64,000 bases of DNA from NCBI GenBank assembly GCA_949825065.1, contig OX463854.1, positions 18,724,103 through 18,788,102 of the forward strand, given 5' to 3'. The position numbers and the translations under genes were made by a program. This document shows, piece by piece, positions 54,954 to 64,000 of this stretch (position 1 is the stretch's first letter; each line of letters begins with the position of its first letter). The notes beneath the pieces are model-generated. The model saw only the letters and a list, made by a program, of their open reading frames with translations, had not been told where the DNA came from and did no database searches. The DNA is from Odontocerum albicorne. Taxonomy: Eukaryota; Arthropoda; Insecta; Trichoptera; Odontoceridae.

Positions 54954-55684
54954 TATTATGTCTCGGAGAATACACCTGAATGGAAACTCGGTATAATTAA
55001 TTTAGACTAAGTTTTTAAAAATATGAGATAAAATGTATAAAATTTTAACCAAATAATTGAATGATTTTAATTTTTTGTAAATATAACAAAAAAATGGTTT
55101 ATTGTAATCAACTTCGATTACTGTAAACATGCCACAAAAGGTTGAAAATATCAGAGGAGTGGAAATTGAGAACTAATGAAGAAACTCAAAAATTAGTAAG
55201 ACAACCACTTTTTTACTTTAGATACAACTTAATACATTGCACATCACTCGACACCTAGCGCAGTTCATTTTATATTTTTTTCTGACTTTTGCATGTAGTC
55301 ATTTAAACTTTAATTACGAGTATATGGCGCTCGACCAGAACTTCCTTGGTGTTTACTCACGATACATATACATATCCTAAACCTCATCAGCTCGCAGTGT
55401 GCTGATGAGAGATGCTCGTCAGTAATTAAAGTGATTATTTATCCTAGTGTTATCCGTTGCTGATGAAGCAGTAACTGGATAGGTCTGGAATGTTAATTAG
55501 TGGGATAGGAATTCCAGTTAGCCGTCATTAATAGTGTTACCATTGTCACTGGTCAAGGACAGAGGAAGCCGCTGTAGTTAGACCTCAATATGACACGATC
55601 TTGGTCGTAAATTATAACACAGTAACAATTATCTATGTTTAACGAAAATACGACTGAAATTCAACACAATTCTACGGAAAAAGT

Positions 55685-55945
55685 TAATGGGACAATAAAT
55701 AGGCCACTAAAACATGTACACTCGTATGTACTCAAATCGGACAGAATCAAAATCTGCCAAAATAATAGTCCAAAGAAATATTTTAGTACCAATTTTGATA
55801 TATGGGCGTGAAACGTAGACATGGGACAATACCGAAAAGAGCCGAATAAATGTTGTAAAAATGCGTGTACTTAGAATAATACATGGGAGGACAATGTTTG
55901 ACAGAATACAGAATGAAGTGATTAAGGATGGAATTATTGATAAAT
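55685..55945 (+). pseudogene. LINE reverse-transcriptase fragment
   Basis: The plus strand reads VQRNILVPILIYGRET then WDNTEKSRINVVKMRVLRII and DRIQNEVI, matching the LLYGSExW...MRxLRxI...RIRNE block of RTE-like elements. Confidence 0.78.
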
Positions 55946-55989
55946 ACCACAATTACCTCCTTGGAAGCTCTAACGCCCTCTGATAATGA

Positions 55990-56100
55990 CGACATCTGTA
56001 GCCTAATTGGTAAGACGCTTGTCTCCCAGCCTGAAGGTTGAGCGTTCGGTTTCCGTTGGAACCCATATTATTTAAAAGAGGTTCCGCAAGCGCACTTTAT
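55990..56100 (+). repeat. tRNA-derived SINE, 3'-truncated
   Basis: TGTAGCCTAATTGGTAAGAC (A box region) and a B-box-like GTTCGGTTTCC are followed by GGAACCCATATTATTTAAAA. Confidence 0.72.
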
Positions 56101-56254
56101 TTTTTTAATTTATAAAATGTAGACCATAGTTGGTACTACATAAATTCAGGTGGAATATGATAACAAAGTATATAAGTATTATGAATAACACATTTACTAT
56201 CTACCAGACTATTAGTACTAGCCTCAGATTTTTAATTTAACACGTTCATTTACA

Positions 56255-56437
56255 GTACAATCTAGCGGATTTATTACCCTGTGCTAATATCTTCAAATCA
56301 ACCAGAAAGACGCTAAAGAGGCCTTAAGTGAAACCAGACAAGATCACTTTTAATAAAATTGGGAACCAACGAAAATGGAACCCGTAACCTCCGGGGCGGA
56401 GGACAAGCGTCTTACCAACTAGGCCACGCAGGTCGTA
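56255..56437 (-). repeat. tRNA-derived SINE, full length, minus orientation
   Basis: Read on the minus strand: GTGGCCTAGTTGGTAAGACG, B box GGTTCCATTTTCG-like, GGTTTCACTTAAGGCCTCTT, GGTTGATTTGAAGATATTAG and an end resembling CTAGATTGTACTG. It lies 160 bp from an oppositely oriented copy. Confidence 0.8.
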
Positions 56438-56615
56438 ACATATATCAAGGTTATTATGATCAAATCGGGGCGGGGCGCTGGATGATAAAACTAGGGCATA
56501 TTTAGAACATTGAGGTATTTTTAAGAGCCTCTACAACTTTACTTAAAGATCCTCATTTTGAAGAGCCTGCACGTCTTGTTAGTGCAGATGGTATGTATAG
56601 TAAGTACGCTTACTA

Positions 56616-57233
56616 TTAGGTTGGTGCATAATTAACGATCGTTTTATCAGTGCCCTTCGAATCTGTCAAATTTGTCATTTAGTTTCAATTTTTTTCTACT
56701 AATATATTCGTTACTATTTAGGTAGTAAAAATTCGTGCCAATTACCTTCATATTCGTCATGAAAGTTCGTCAAAAACCTTACATACCTTCATATTCGTCA
56801 AAAAAGATGGATTACAGCACAGTCATTTCACGATCTCAAAGAAATCATGTTTCACATATTTGTCATCCCACCAATAGCATAAGCCGTTCCATAATCTCCC
56901 AGTAAATAATACCAGAACGGTCCCGCTAAACACACCACATGGTCTTTTTAAAATGGACGACCTTTGAAAGTCTTTTCGGAGTCTGGCCGGGATCAGACTT
57001 GATCTTCACCTCGTTCTTTCATCAAAGAGTTCGTTGAGATCGCGAAATGACTTATGTAGTTCATCATTTTTCGAAGTAATAAAGCATGATATGACGAATA
57101 TGAAGGTGGTTATTGACACGCATTTTTACAACTTAAATATTAAGGAATATATAAGTAAAAACTTAAACAATATGACAAATTTAATAGATTCGAAGGGCAC
57201 CAGTAAAACGATCGTTAATTATGTACCAATCAA
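56616..57233. mobile_element. Full-length foldback (mariner-type ends)
   Basis: TA at 56614-56615 and 57234-57235 encloses 618 bp. The outer 58 bp are inverted repeats (TTAGGTTGGTGCATAATTAA on the left; TTGATTGGTACATAATTAAC inward from the right). Complementarity continues inward with scattered mismatches: TGTCATTTAGTTT against its partner, ACCTTCATATTCGTCAT, GTCATTTCACGATCTCAA against GTCATTTCGCGATCTCAA. The two arms make up nearly the whole element. No coding capacity. Confidence 0.82.
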
Positions 57234-57759
57234 TATTACACAAAAATAGAGCACTTGCTACAACGTTGTCCCATAGTATCAAATATTGTTTGTCCTTACC
57301 GTAACCGTATAAAAATCTTGGACTATAAAGCATGTTAATTTGAAGGCCAAATCCACGAATGGTAATAAATATACCAGCATTTAGTCCAAATTATATTTTT
57401 AACGTTGTAGTACAGAGATACAAAAACTTTTTTCTAAAAAAAAACTTTATTTCTATTTCAACCCATTAAATTCAACACAAACAATGGTGAATGAATTTGT
57501 TGTATCTCATTTGAACTATTTATTTATTTATTATTTTACTGTCGTAGCCTTTACAAAAAAATATAAAATTAGACAAAACAATTCAAAATACCATAAGTGT
57601 AAGAAATAAAATTATAAATGACACAAGTAATAAAAACTTTTATGACATGAAAAAAATTCTTAAACAAAACACAAGAAATAAACAACTTGTAAAGAATATT
57701 AACAATAAGACAATAATTATTTATAAGAGATAAAAAATGTTCTCCTGAAATTAAAAGAG

Positions 57760-57810
57760 GCAAGTCAAAACGATAAACATTTAAATGTTTATATAATAGT
57801 TTTGACTTGC
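57760..57810. repeat. Perfect hairpin (GCAAGTCAAAAC)
   Basis: GCAAGTCAAAAC at 57760-57771 pairs perfectly with GTTTTGACTTGC at 57799-57810, and the loop itself contains AAACATTTAAATGTTT. Confidence 0.6.
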
Positions 57811-58430
57811 ATTTTAAATAAAAAAGACAACCATTAATAAATATGGCATGAATGGAAATAATATGTAAGAGGATTGATAAAAAAATAATGAAATTTTTTT
57901 AATTTTGTGGGAAGTTTGGTTTTTATTGAGCTCACCTTTATTTTTCACGTTGGCGACACTGTATGTGATGTACATTTCAATTTTCAGCCATATTGGATGG
58001 GCAGTTTGTGTTTGGCAGGCATTTTCAACGTATTTTCAACGATTTTTCATTTTAAAAATAGTTCTTTTGAAGTTTTACAGTGTTTGCGTGAGGCAATCCG
58101 AAGAAAACTTTTCATTTTTGCTCAAGGGTAATCTTCCATGGTGGTAGTTATAATAAAATGTTGAACATAAGTTTGTTTAACAAGATCGACCCCTTTTTTA
58201 TGTCAATTGCTTTATGTACACCCCCTCAAATATTTTTCTTAAGACACTATCATCAACGATTCGAAATGCGATTGAATGCTCAATGCTGAGCGTCGTACTA
58301 TGTCTCGAACTCGACGCAAAACCTGTCTCCATCCATATAGGACCTGTGCCATATTGAATGCAGCGTTTAAAGAGGATCATGTTAATTCCTTTATTTGATC
58401 CGTCCATGGGACGCCTTCTTCTAGTTAAAT
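57811..58430. other. Unassigned AT-rich stretch
   Basis: Two overlapping open frames near 57905-58147 in different frames and one on the minus strand at 58198-58524 match nothing I recognise and show no splice or transposon context. Confidence 0.4.
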
Positions 58431-58486
58431 CTCTAGTATTCTCCATAGCACTACATGGAAACGTAGAGCTATGGAGAATACTAGAG
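58431..58486. repeat. Perfect 19-bp hairpin with inner stem
   Basis: CTCTAGTATTCTCCATAGC at 58431-58449 is perfectly complementary to 58468-58486; within the loop CTAC pairs with GTAG. Confidence 0.7.
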
Positions 58487-59239
58487 ACGAGTGGAAACAT
58501 GAACGATGAAAAGTAAGAAAACAAATGTGATGTGATAGACGCCTCCGTATCCCATGGACCTCAAAGGTACACCAACATCTCTATCATCCAAGAATTGGAA
58601 ATTACCGAAAGACTTTCGACAATATTCCGAAAACGTATCATAACAAATATTCATAAGTTACTCTTCCAAAAACTTACCATGCAGTTTTTCAATCAAAACA
58701 ACGTGCCATGCAGTTTTTACACGATTCTAACTCAGTTTCCTCGCAATCGTAGCTACTCGCAATGTTAGAGTGAAGCAAATGTAGAGCTAATACGAGTATG
58801 TCCCCATTTCTGTCCGCGAGATCTTTCTCTGCCTATAGAGAGCTAATAAAATGAAATCCATTTTTTTTTATTTGAAACTGAATACTGAATATTTCGGCTC
58901 ATTCCCGAATATTTCGGTCCACTGGAAAATTTGTGGTGGGCCGCAGGACCAGTGCGCCGCTAATTCTGGACTGTGGAAGCGCTCATTGCGATCTACTGAT
59001 GTTAAAGCATCCAATAGAATTTTCGTACAAGAAAGAAAGAAAAAGGTTTATTACGGTCGGGCAATCAGTCTCGTTGGACCACTATTATGAATTCAACCAA
59101 TTGACAACCTAGGGTGTGTGGAGGTTTTGTTTGTGGCAAATTTTCATGGTGAGGATGTGCTTTTAGAAGCTACTCTTGATCACATAGCGGTGCGGATTCT
59201 TAAAATTATCAAAATTATCTATCACATTTTTAATAATTA

Positions 59240-59460
59240 TCGCTAACACTCCATGTCCCTATTAGGGTAGACAACCGGCATCCACTTCATTGTATTCTGG
59301 TACCCATTTCTCAATTCTACCATGTCTATACACCTCGTCATGCCCTCTCCTATTATTAACGCTTTCCCCCTTTCCCTCTTTGTATATTGTAAATATTCTC
59401 AAATTTATCGTACCTTGAATAGAGTATTTATTATCAGAAAAGTTAAATTGGTTAATTATA
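59240..59460 (-). repeat. LINE 3' remnant
   Basis: On the minus strand the last codons read RIEKWVPEYNEVDAGCLP then a stop, followed by a CATGGAGTG end; CCCTATTAGGGTAGACA resembles words at 25000 and 63020. Tentative. Confidence 0.45.
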
Positions 59461-59469
59461 AACAAATCG

Positions 59470-59985
59470 GTGCAGATTCACGTATTCCCACTTTTATGTA
59501 ACATTCGAAACTGTCTCACCACCCCTCAATATCTTGTCAAAATGTTCAATGCATCTCCAATCGTTGACTTTCGCTACGCTCAAGCAGACACTTCTTTTGT
59601 AATTCCAATTCACCGCTCCTCCTTCCTTACAACGTATTTTACTATCCGTGCAGCCCGACTCTGAAACCAGTTACCGGCTACCAGAAGACTCTCAACGTTG
59701 TTGCCAATTAAAAATATTACATCTTTCTTTAATGACGAAATGTGTTTCTCCATAACTTATATTTTCTTATCCTTTCTCACCTTCCTTCTCCTTTCTCAAT
59801 TTTTGGGGACTTTTGCAAATATTTTGTTTTGCAGTTTATTTTTCATTTGATTTTTGATGTTATTTTTTTTTAAATAAAGTAACTTTTTACCCAGCAAATG
59901 GCACGAATCTGCGTAACTCCGGCCTGGTTGTTTAGAAGAGATTGCTATATGGCAATAAACTTGCAATTTGTATACTTTACAATAG
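59470..59985 (+). pseudogene. LINE 3' end remnant with shared tail
   Basis: The plus strand reads QYLVKMFNASPIVDFRYAQA then SFVIPIHRSSFLTTYFTIRA and ARL-stop-NQLPA, the end of a jockey-like RT protein. It is followed by a pyrimidine-rich 3' UTR and the tail GGCCTGGTTGTTTAGAAGAG, ATTGCTATATGGCAATAAAC. The same tail occurs in the SINEs of this window. Confidence 0.75.
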
Positions 59986-59999
59986 AGTATCTAATATAT

Positions 60000-60557
60000 T
60001 AATCAATACATATATTATAAAATGTTGTCTGTGCACATTAGCAATATATTTATTGAAGCATTTTCATTATATAAGTACTTTTTTTCAAGCAAAGGTCGTG
60101 ATTGAGAGTATTTGATTCAATCCTGAACATGGTTTAGCAACATGACTCGTTAATCATTGTCTTTAAACCCCTGATCTTTAAAGATCTTTAAATGGATTAA
60201 TAATAGACCAACAACAAACGTTTAACTCTTTCTATGGAATGCAGTTCTGGCCGACAAAACCTGTATGCAAATCTGCCAAAATTGCCTCTCAGAGCAAATC
60301 TGTAAATATTCTTGCATAACGTTCGACTGTTATGCCTATGAAAGGAATAATTCGTGATCTTTTGACATGTGTTTCGAAGACGGATAAAAAATATGACCTC
60401 AATGTGTTTTATGAATTGAAAATTTGATCTTCCAATTGCGTAAGAGTTCTGTAAATTATTTGTCCGAGTATAACCCGTTCAGCAAAGCTAACTTGTGCAC
60501 TGAGTTGATCGATGAAACATAAACGTGTATGATTTTTTTTTACATTAACATTTATTT
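60000..60557. other. Unassigned AT-rich stretch
   Basis: TTTAACTCTTTCTATGGAATG at 60220 looks like a piggyBac-type left end, but no partner end with TTAA was found. Nothing else recognised. Confidence 0.4.
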
Positions 60558-60775
60558 GACAACCTCCATGGCCTAGTTGGTTGAACTTCCGTGGCCTAGT
60601 TGACGCGTATTTCCCAAGCCTAGAGTTGCGGGTTCCATTCCTGGTGGAACGCAGTTTTTTTTATAAAGGATTCCTGTTTGATTTTCACTTAATACCTCTT
60701 TAACGGATTTCAGGTTAATTGGAAGAGATTGTCACAAGACTAAGCCAGCCAGGTTATACAAAACAGTAAAATGCA
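60558..60775 (+). repeat. tRNA-derived SINE with duplicated head
   Basis: The A-box region occurs twice (TCCATGGCCTAGTTGGT at 60571 and CCGTGGCCTAGTTGACG at 60589), followed by one B box (GGTTCCATTCC), the TTGATTTTCACTTAATACCT body and the tail AATTGGAAGAGATTG, CCAGCCAGGTTATAC. Confidence 0.8.
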
Positions 60776-61584
60776 ATATTTATTAGTTTATTTTCGTCAT
60801 TCGATGACCGAACTCAGCCCATGTTATGATGATTTGTAGCATCTTTCAAATATCAAGGATTTAATGTGACTTAAAAACTGACGTGTTAAAAAAGGTGAAA
60901 AAAGAGCATGTTTAGGTGGTTCTGACTTGTTGAACGAATGAGTGATTAAAGGATATTGTAGAATAGTGACTAGTTCAACTTCCTCTGGTATGAAGTGATG
61001 TGATCGTACTTTCTCAGGTGACAAATAAATCTCAGACAAACATTTTGAAGACTTAGAAAAAATTCCTCAATCTTTTCTATGTAAATATATCAGGTGTGAT
61101 AAATGTATATTTTAAAATTGATTTAGTTTACTTAACACTTCATTGTATAAAAAACAATTTGGTGCAATATAAATAACAGCAATAAAAGTGGCATATAGAA
61201 GAAAGAATAGTGGTGGAGAGAAAAAGAAAATCGGGAATGAAACACGAAACATTACTAACATGAAATTCAGAGTTAAATTTTGCGTCAGAAAATTTTTAAT
61301 CCATTTTTTTTTATTTAAAGTTTTGTTAACAAAGAATAATAACTCACCTATTATAACTTCTTTTTGCACATTTTAAACATACAATTACAATTTCTGATTA
61401 CTTTTAATATAACAATTTATAACATTAATCAAATATATAAAAAACTACAAACGAAACTTGTGTTTCCCATCGAAAACTTTTTCTGAAAATGTTAATGATG
61501 GAAGTTGAATAATGTTTAATCAAATTCATAAAATATAAATAACATGCTCAAGTTAATATACAGACGTTAATAACTTGTTACCCT

Positions 61585-61785
61585 TCAACCTTCGTGACCT
61601 AGTTGGTAAGAAGACGTCCGCCTTCCAGCCCGGGGGTTGCGGGTTAAATTCCCCTTAAAACCCTGATTTTTTTTAAATATTTTTACAGCTTGGTTATCAC
61701 TTAAAGTCTAAACAACATCTTTCTGGTTGATTGGAACAGATTGCTACATGACAATAAGCCCGCCAGGTACACTATACACAATCAA
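61585..61785 (+). repeat. tRNA-derived SINE, full length
   Basis: CGTGACCTAGTTGGTAAGAA, B box GGGTTAAATTCC, GGTTATCACTTAAAGTC, GGTTGATTGGAACAGATTGC and GACAATAAGCCCGCCAGGTA, ending in TACACTATACAC. Confidence 0.82.
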
Positions 61786-61789
61786 ATTG

Positions 61790-62799
61790 TAATACTATGA
61801 TGTTAGGATGATTTGTATTACAATTTATTTGTAAACATTAGGGAATAATAAAATTACAAATTTATATAGCGCCGTTTACAGAGAAATCCCTATTTAAGGA
61901 TGTTCCATTTCGGGACTTGAACCCACTGTTATTGACAGATTAAAAATATTACAAAATAAATATATGAAAGTTTAGTGTACGGATAAGAAAGTAATGAATG
62001 CGGTCATTAGATTTGGTACTTTCCCGCATCTGCATATGTTTAGAAAGAAGTAGTAAGAAAATCGCAGAAAACTTACCAAGGGAATATGAACTACAATGAA
62101 ACACGTTCGGTTTTAGGTTAACACAGAGAAACTTACTATCAAACTGACCAGTAAAATATTACAAGACCTGTATGTGTGAAGATGCCAAACTGGGAAACGT
62201 TTTTTATAATAGTGTTAATGTTAGGAATTGAACCCAAAACTTGCGAATGGAATATGGGCGTTTTCTACCAGTAAACAACGGAGGCAATCTATATTTTTTT
62301 AAATTAAAAATCACATAATTTCAATGGTTCATATAAAAAACAGATCTTTTGCATATTTATACACATAATATTTTCGAAAATTTCTAAATGATTATCACAT
62401 TTTACACATATGTTGGTACATTTATCGAGTGCTCTTCTTGAAACTCTAAAATATATTTGTTTGAACTTAATTTTCTACATGTATTTATTATCCATCAAAA
62501 ACTTTCTCAAAGAATCATAATAACGGTAAGTTTTATAATATTTGATCAACCACGATATACTCGCAACTTTGTCGGTTCCTGAAACCTACTGAAACTTCAG
62601 TTTATTTCAGAACGTCGCTGAATTTCAGAGTTTATCAGTGCGAAAACGCTGTCTCTATATTGATTATTTCCCAATCCTCGGAAATTCTTTGACACACTGT
62701 TGACAGATAATGCGATAAAAATCATACTCCCTATTGGTTGAAATAAATGGCGAACTTCTACTTTTTAAAAATCTATTAAAAAATCTGTTCTGTACATAC
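61790..62799. other. AT-rich stretch with two tRNA-like B-box words
   Basis: GGGACTTGAACCCA at 61912 and AGGAATTGAACCCA near 62224 look like inverted tRNA/SINE B boxes but no complete SINE could be read. No gene recognised. Confidence 0.4.
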
Positions 62800-63330
62800 A
62801 TACCGTCACGCCATTTCCCTGCTGGTGTAGGAAGAGAGAACATACAACTAAACATTCTTATTACAACATAATTTCGTCGTCTCTTCCGTATCTTTGCAAC
62901 TTCTTATACAGTTCCTTACGTTCCTCTTGTTCCTTTCATTAATTCTCTCCGTCCATGCTTCACTCCCATACATAAATGTTAGTAATACGCTGTTACACAT
63001 ATTAACAAAATGCCGTTTCCCTGTCAGGGTAGATTGAAAGAATAGTGTCATACTTTCCTATCGCAACATATATATTTTGCCTCTTCTACGATTTCAATTG
63101 ACTTTTTATATTTCATTCTTTCATAATACAATTCCCATGTCCCAACCATACTTTCCTTGATCTTCCTCTATCACGCTTTCTTCTCACATTTGTTTTATTT
63201 GTATTTCTTCATTCATTCGTTCTACATGCCCAAACTATCTCGTAGTACCCTTCTTCATCTAACTCAATACATCAGCCATAAATTCATATTGACCGTATTC
63301 TGTATTCAGTGATGCTTTTGGTAATAATAT
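62800..63330 (-). repeat. Two tandem LINE-type 3' remnants
   Basis: CGCCATTTCCCTGCTGGTGTA at about 62810 and TGCCGTTTCCCTGTCAGGGT at about 63011 head two similar stretches. The minus strand of the first reads LLTFMYGSEAWTERINE, the YGSExW motif of RTE-like elements. Confidence 0.65.
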
Positions 63331-64000
63331 TTTTTTGTAGATCTTGATAATACTTGATTTGAGTAATATATAAGTGAATTGTAAGGCCTCATTGACATTG
63401 ATTCGACCTTTCAAATTATTTTTCCCAAATTCAACATTTTTGTCACCTGAGAATATAAATCACACGAATTAAATTCCTTCAAGATTGTGGCAGATTTGTT
63501 AATTATAAAGTTTTCAATTTTTAATAAATATTTTCATCACATTTAATTCCGGTGTCACACATAGCGATTGTCCATGAAACTTATGTTTTCATATTTGTTA
63601 AATTGACTTTTTTCTCCAAAATTTAACGAAATATTCTATTCTTTATGAGAAGCGTTTAAATAATTCCCCCATTTTTTCCTAAATGCATTCTTATATCATA
63701 TATATCAATACTTGTGTGTCTTTGAGAAATTCCTCTATATTTTTTATCAATTTTCGCTAGTCATAGTTTCACAGAATTTTATATGTCAAGGTACAATCAT
63801 TGTATTGTTTACTATTATATAATATGCCTGTTTTATGTACGCCATGTAACATAAACAATATAAAATACATCACCAAGAGGAAAGAATAAAACGGACAATT
63901 ATTTTTCATAAAATATATAAACATTGTTATACCATATTTTTTCATTTCACCATCTCAATTCCATCACACATGAAGCCGTTTTACAAAAGAAAAACTCTCC
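63331..64000. other. AT-rich window end, nothing recognised
   Basis: No exon, repeat family or transposon end identified. Confidence 0.45.

Noticed and set aside
57905..58147. Two overlapping hydrophobic open frames
   Set aside because: They overlap in different frames in AT-rich DNA, with no recognisable domain or splice context.
60220..60245. piggyBac-type left end TTAACTCTTTCTATGG
   Set aside because: No inverted partner with TTAA was found within reach.

Overview
This is AT-rich, intron-rich nuclear DNA from an animal, almost certainly an insect or other arthropod. Two conserved genes with canonical GT-AG introns sit among many DNA transposons of the types common in insect genomes: several mariner lineages, piggyBac, a Buster-type hAT, Tigger/pogo-like ends, RTE-like LINE remnants and tRNA-derived SINEs. 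I cannot name the species or order. There are no bacterial operons, CRISPR arrays or viral genomes.

Both host genes are on the minus strand and can be assembled completely from the sequence. (1) AATF/Che-1/Bfr2 (6599 down to 491, 3 exons, 553 aa), a nucleolar factor of small-subunit ribosome biogenesis. (2) LRRC49 (50517 down to 20313, 11 exons, 1018 aa), a leucine-rich-repeat subunit of the tubulin polyglutamylase complex. All exon phases match at every junction in both genes. LRRC49 is much longer than its roughly 690-aa vertebrate counterpart because of a 311-residue low-complexity exon 7 and a repeat-bearing exon 10 with a new C-terminal helical region.

Layout. 0-6.6 kb: AATF, with a deleted mariner and a SINE in intron 2 and a decayed mariner in intron 1. 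6.9-9.9 kb: a hAT (Buster/ZBED5-like) element with a perfect 8-bp target duplication. 10.1-13.7 kb: two mariners. 13.7-20.3 kb: no host gene; a deleted piggyBac and a Tigger-like element. 20.3-50.5 kb: LRRC49, whose introns hold an intact piggyBac, three or more non-autonomous TTAA-flanked elements, three mariners (one intact, one with a catalytic Asp to Tyr change, one frameshifted), MITEs and LINE/SINE pieces. 50.5-64 kb: no recognised host gene; a two-unit hAT MITE, an N-terminally deleted mariner, a full-length foldback element, and SINE and LINE remnants.

The two host genes work in unrelated pathways (ribosome assembly and tubulin modification). The main interest of the window is as a dense record of cut-and-paste transposons: at least seven distinct mariner end sequences, a piggyBac family ranging from an intact coding element to tiny TTAA-flanked derivatives, and a SINE family whose 3' tail matches the 3' end of LINE remnants in the same window.
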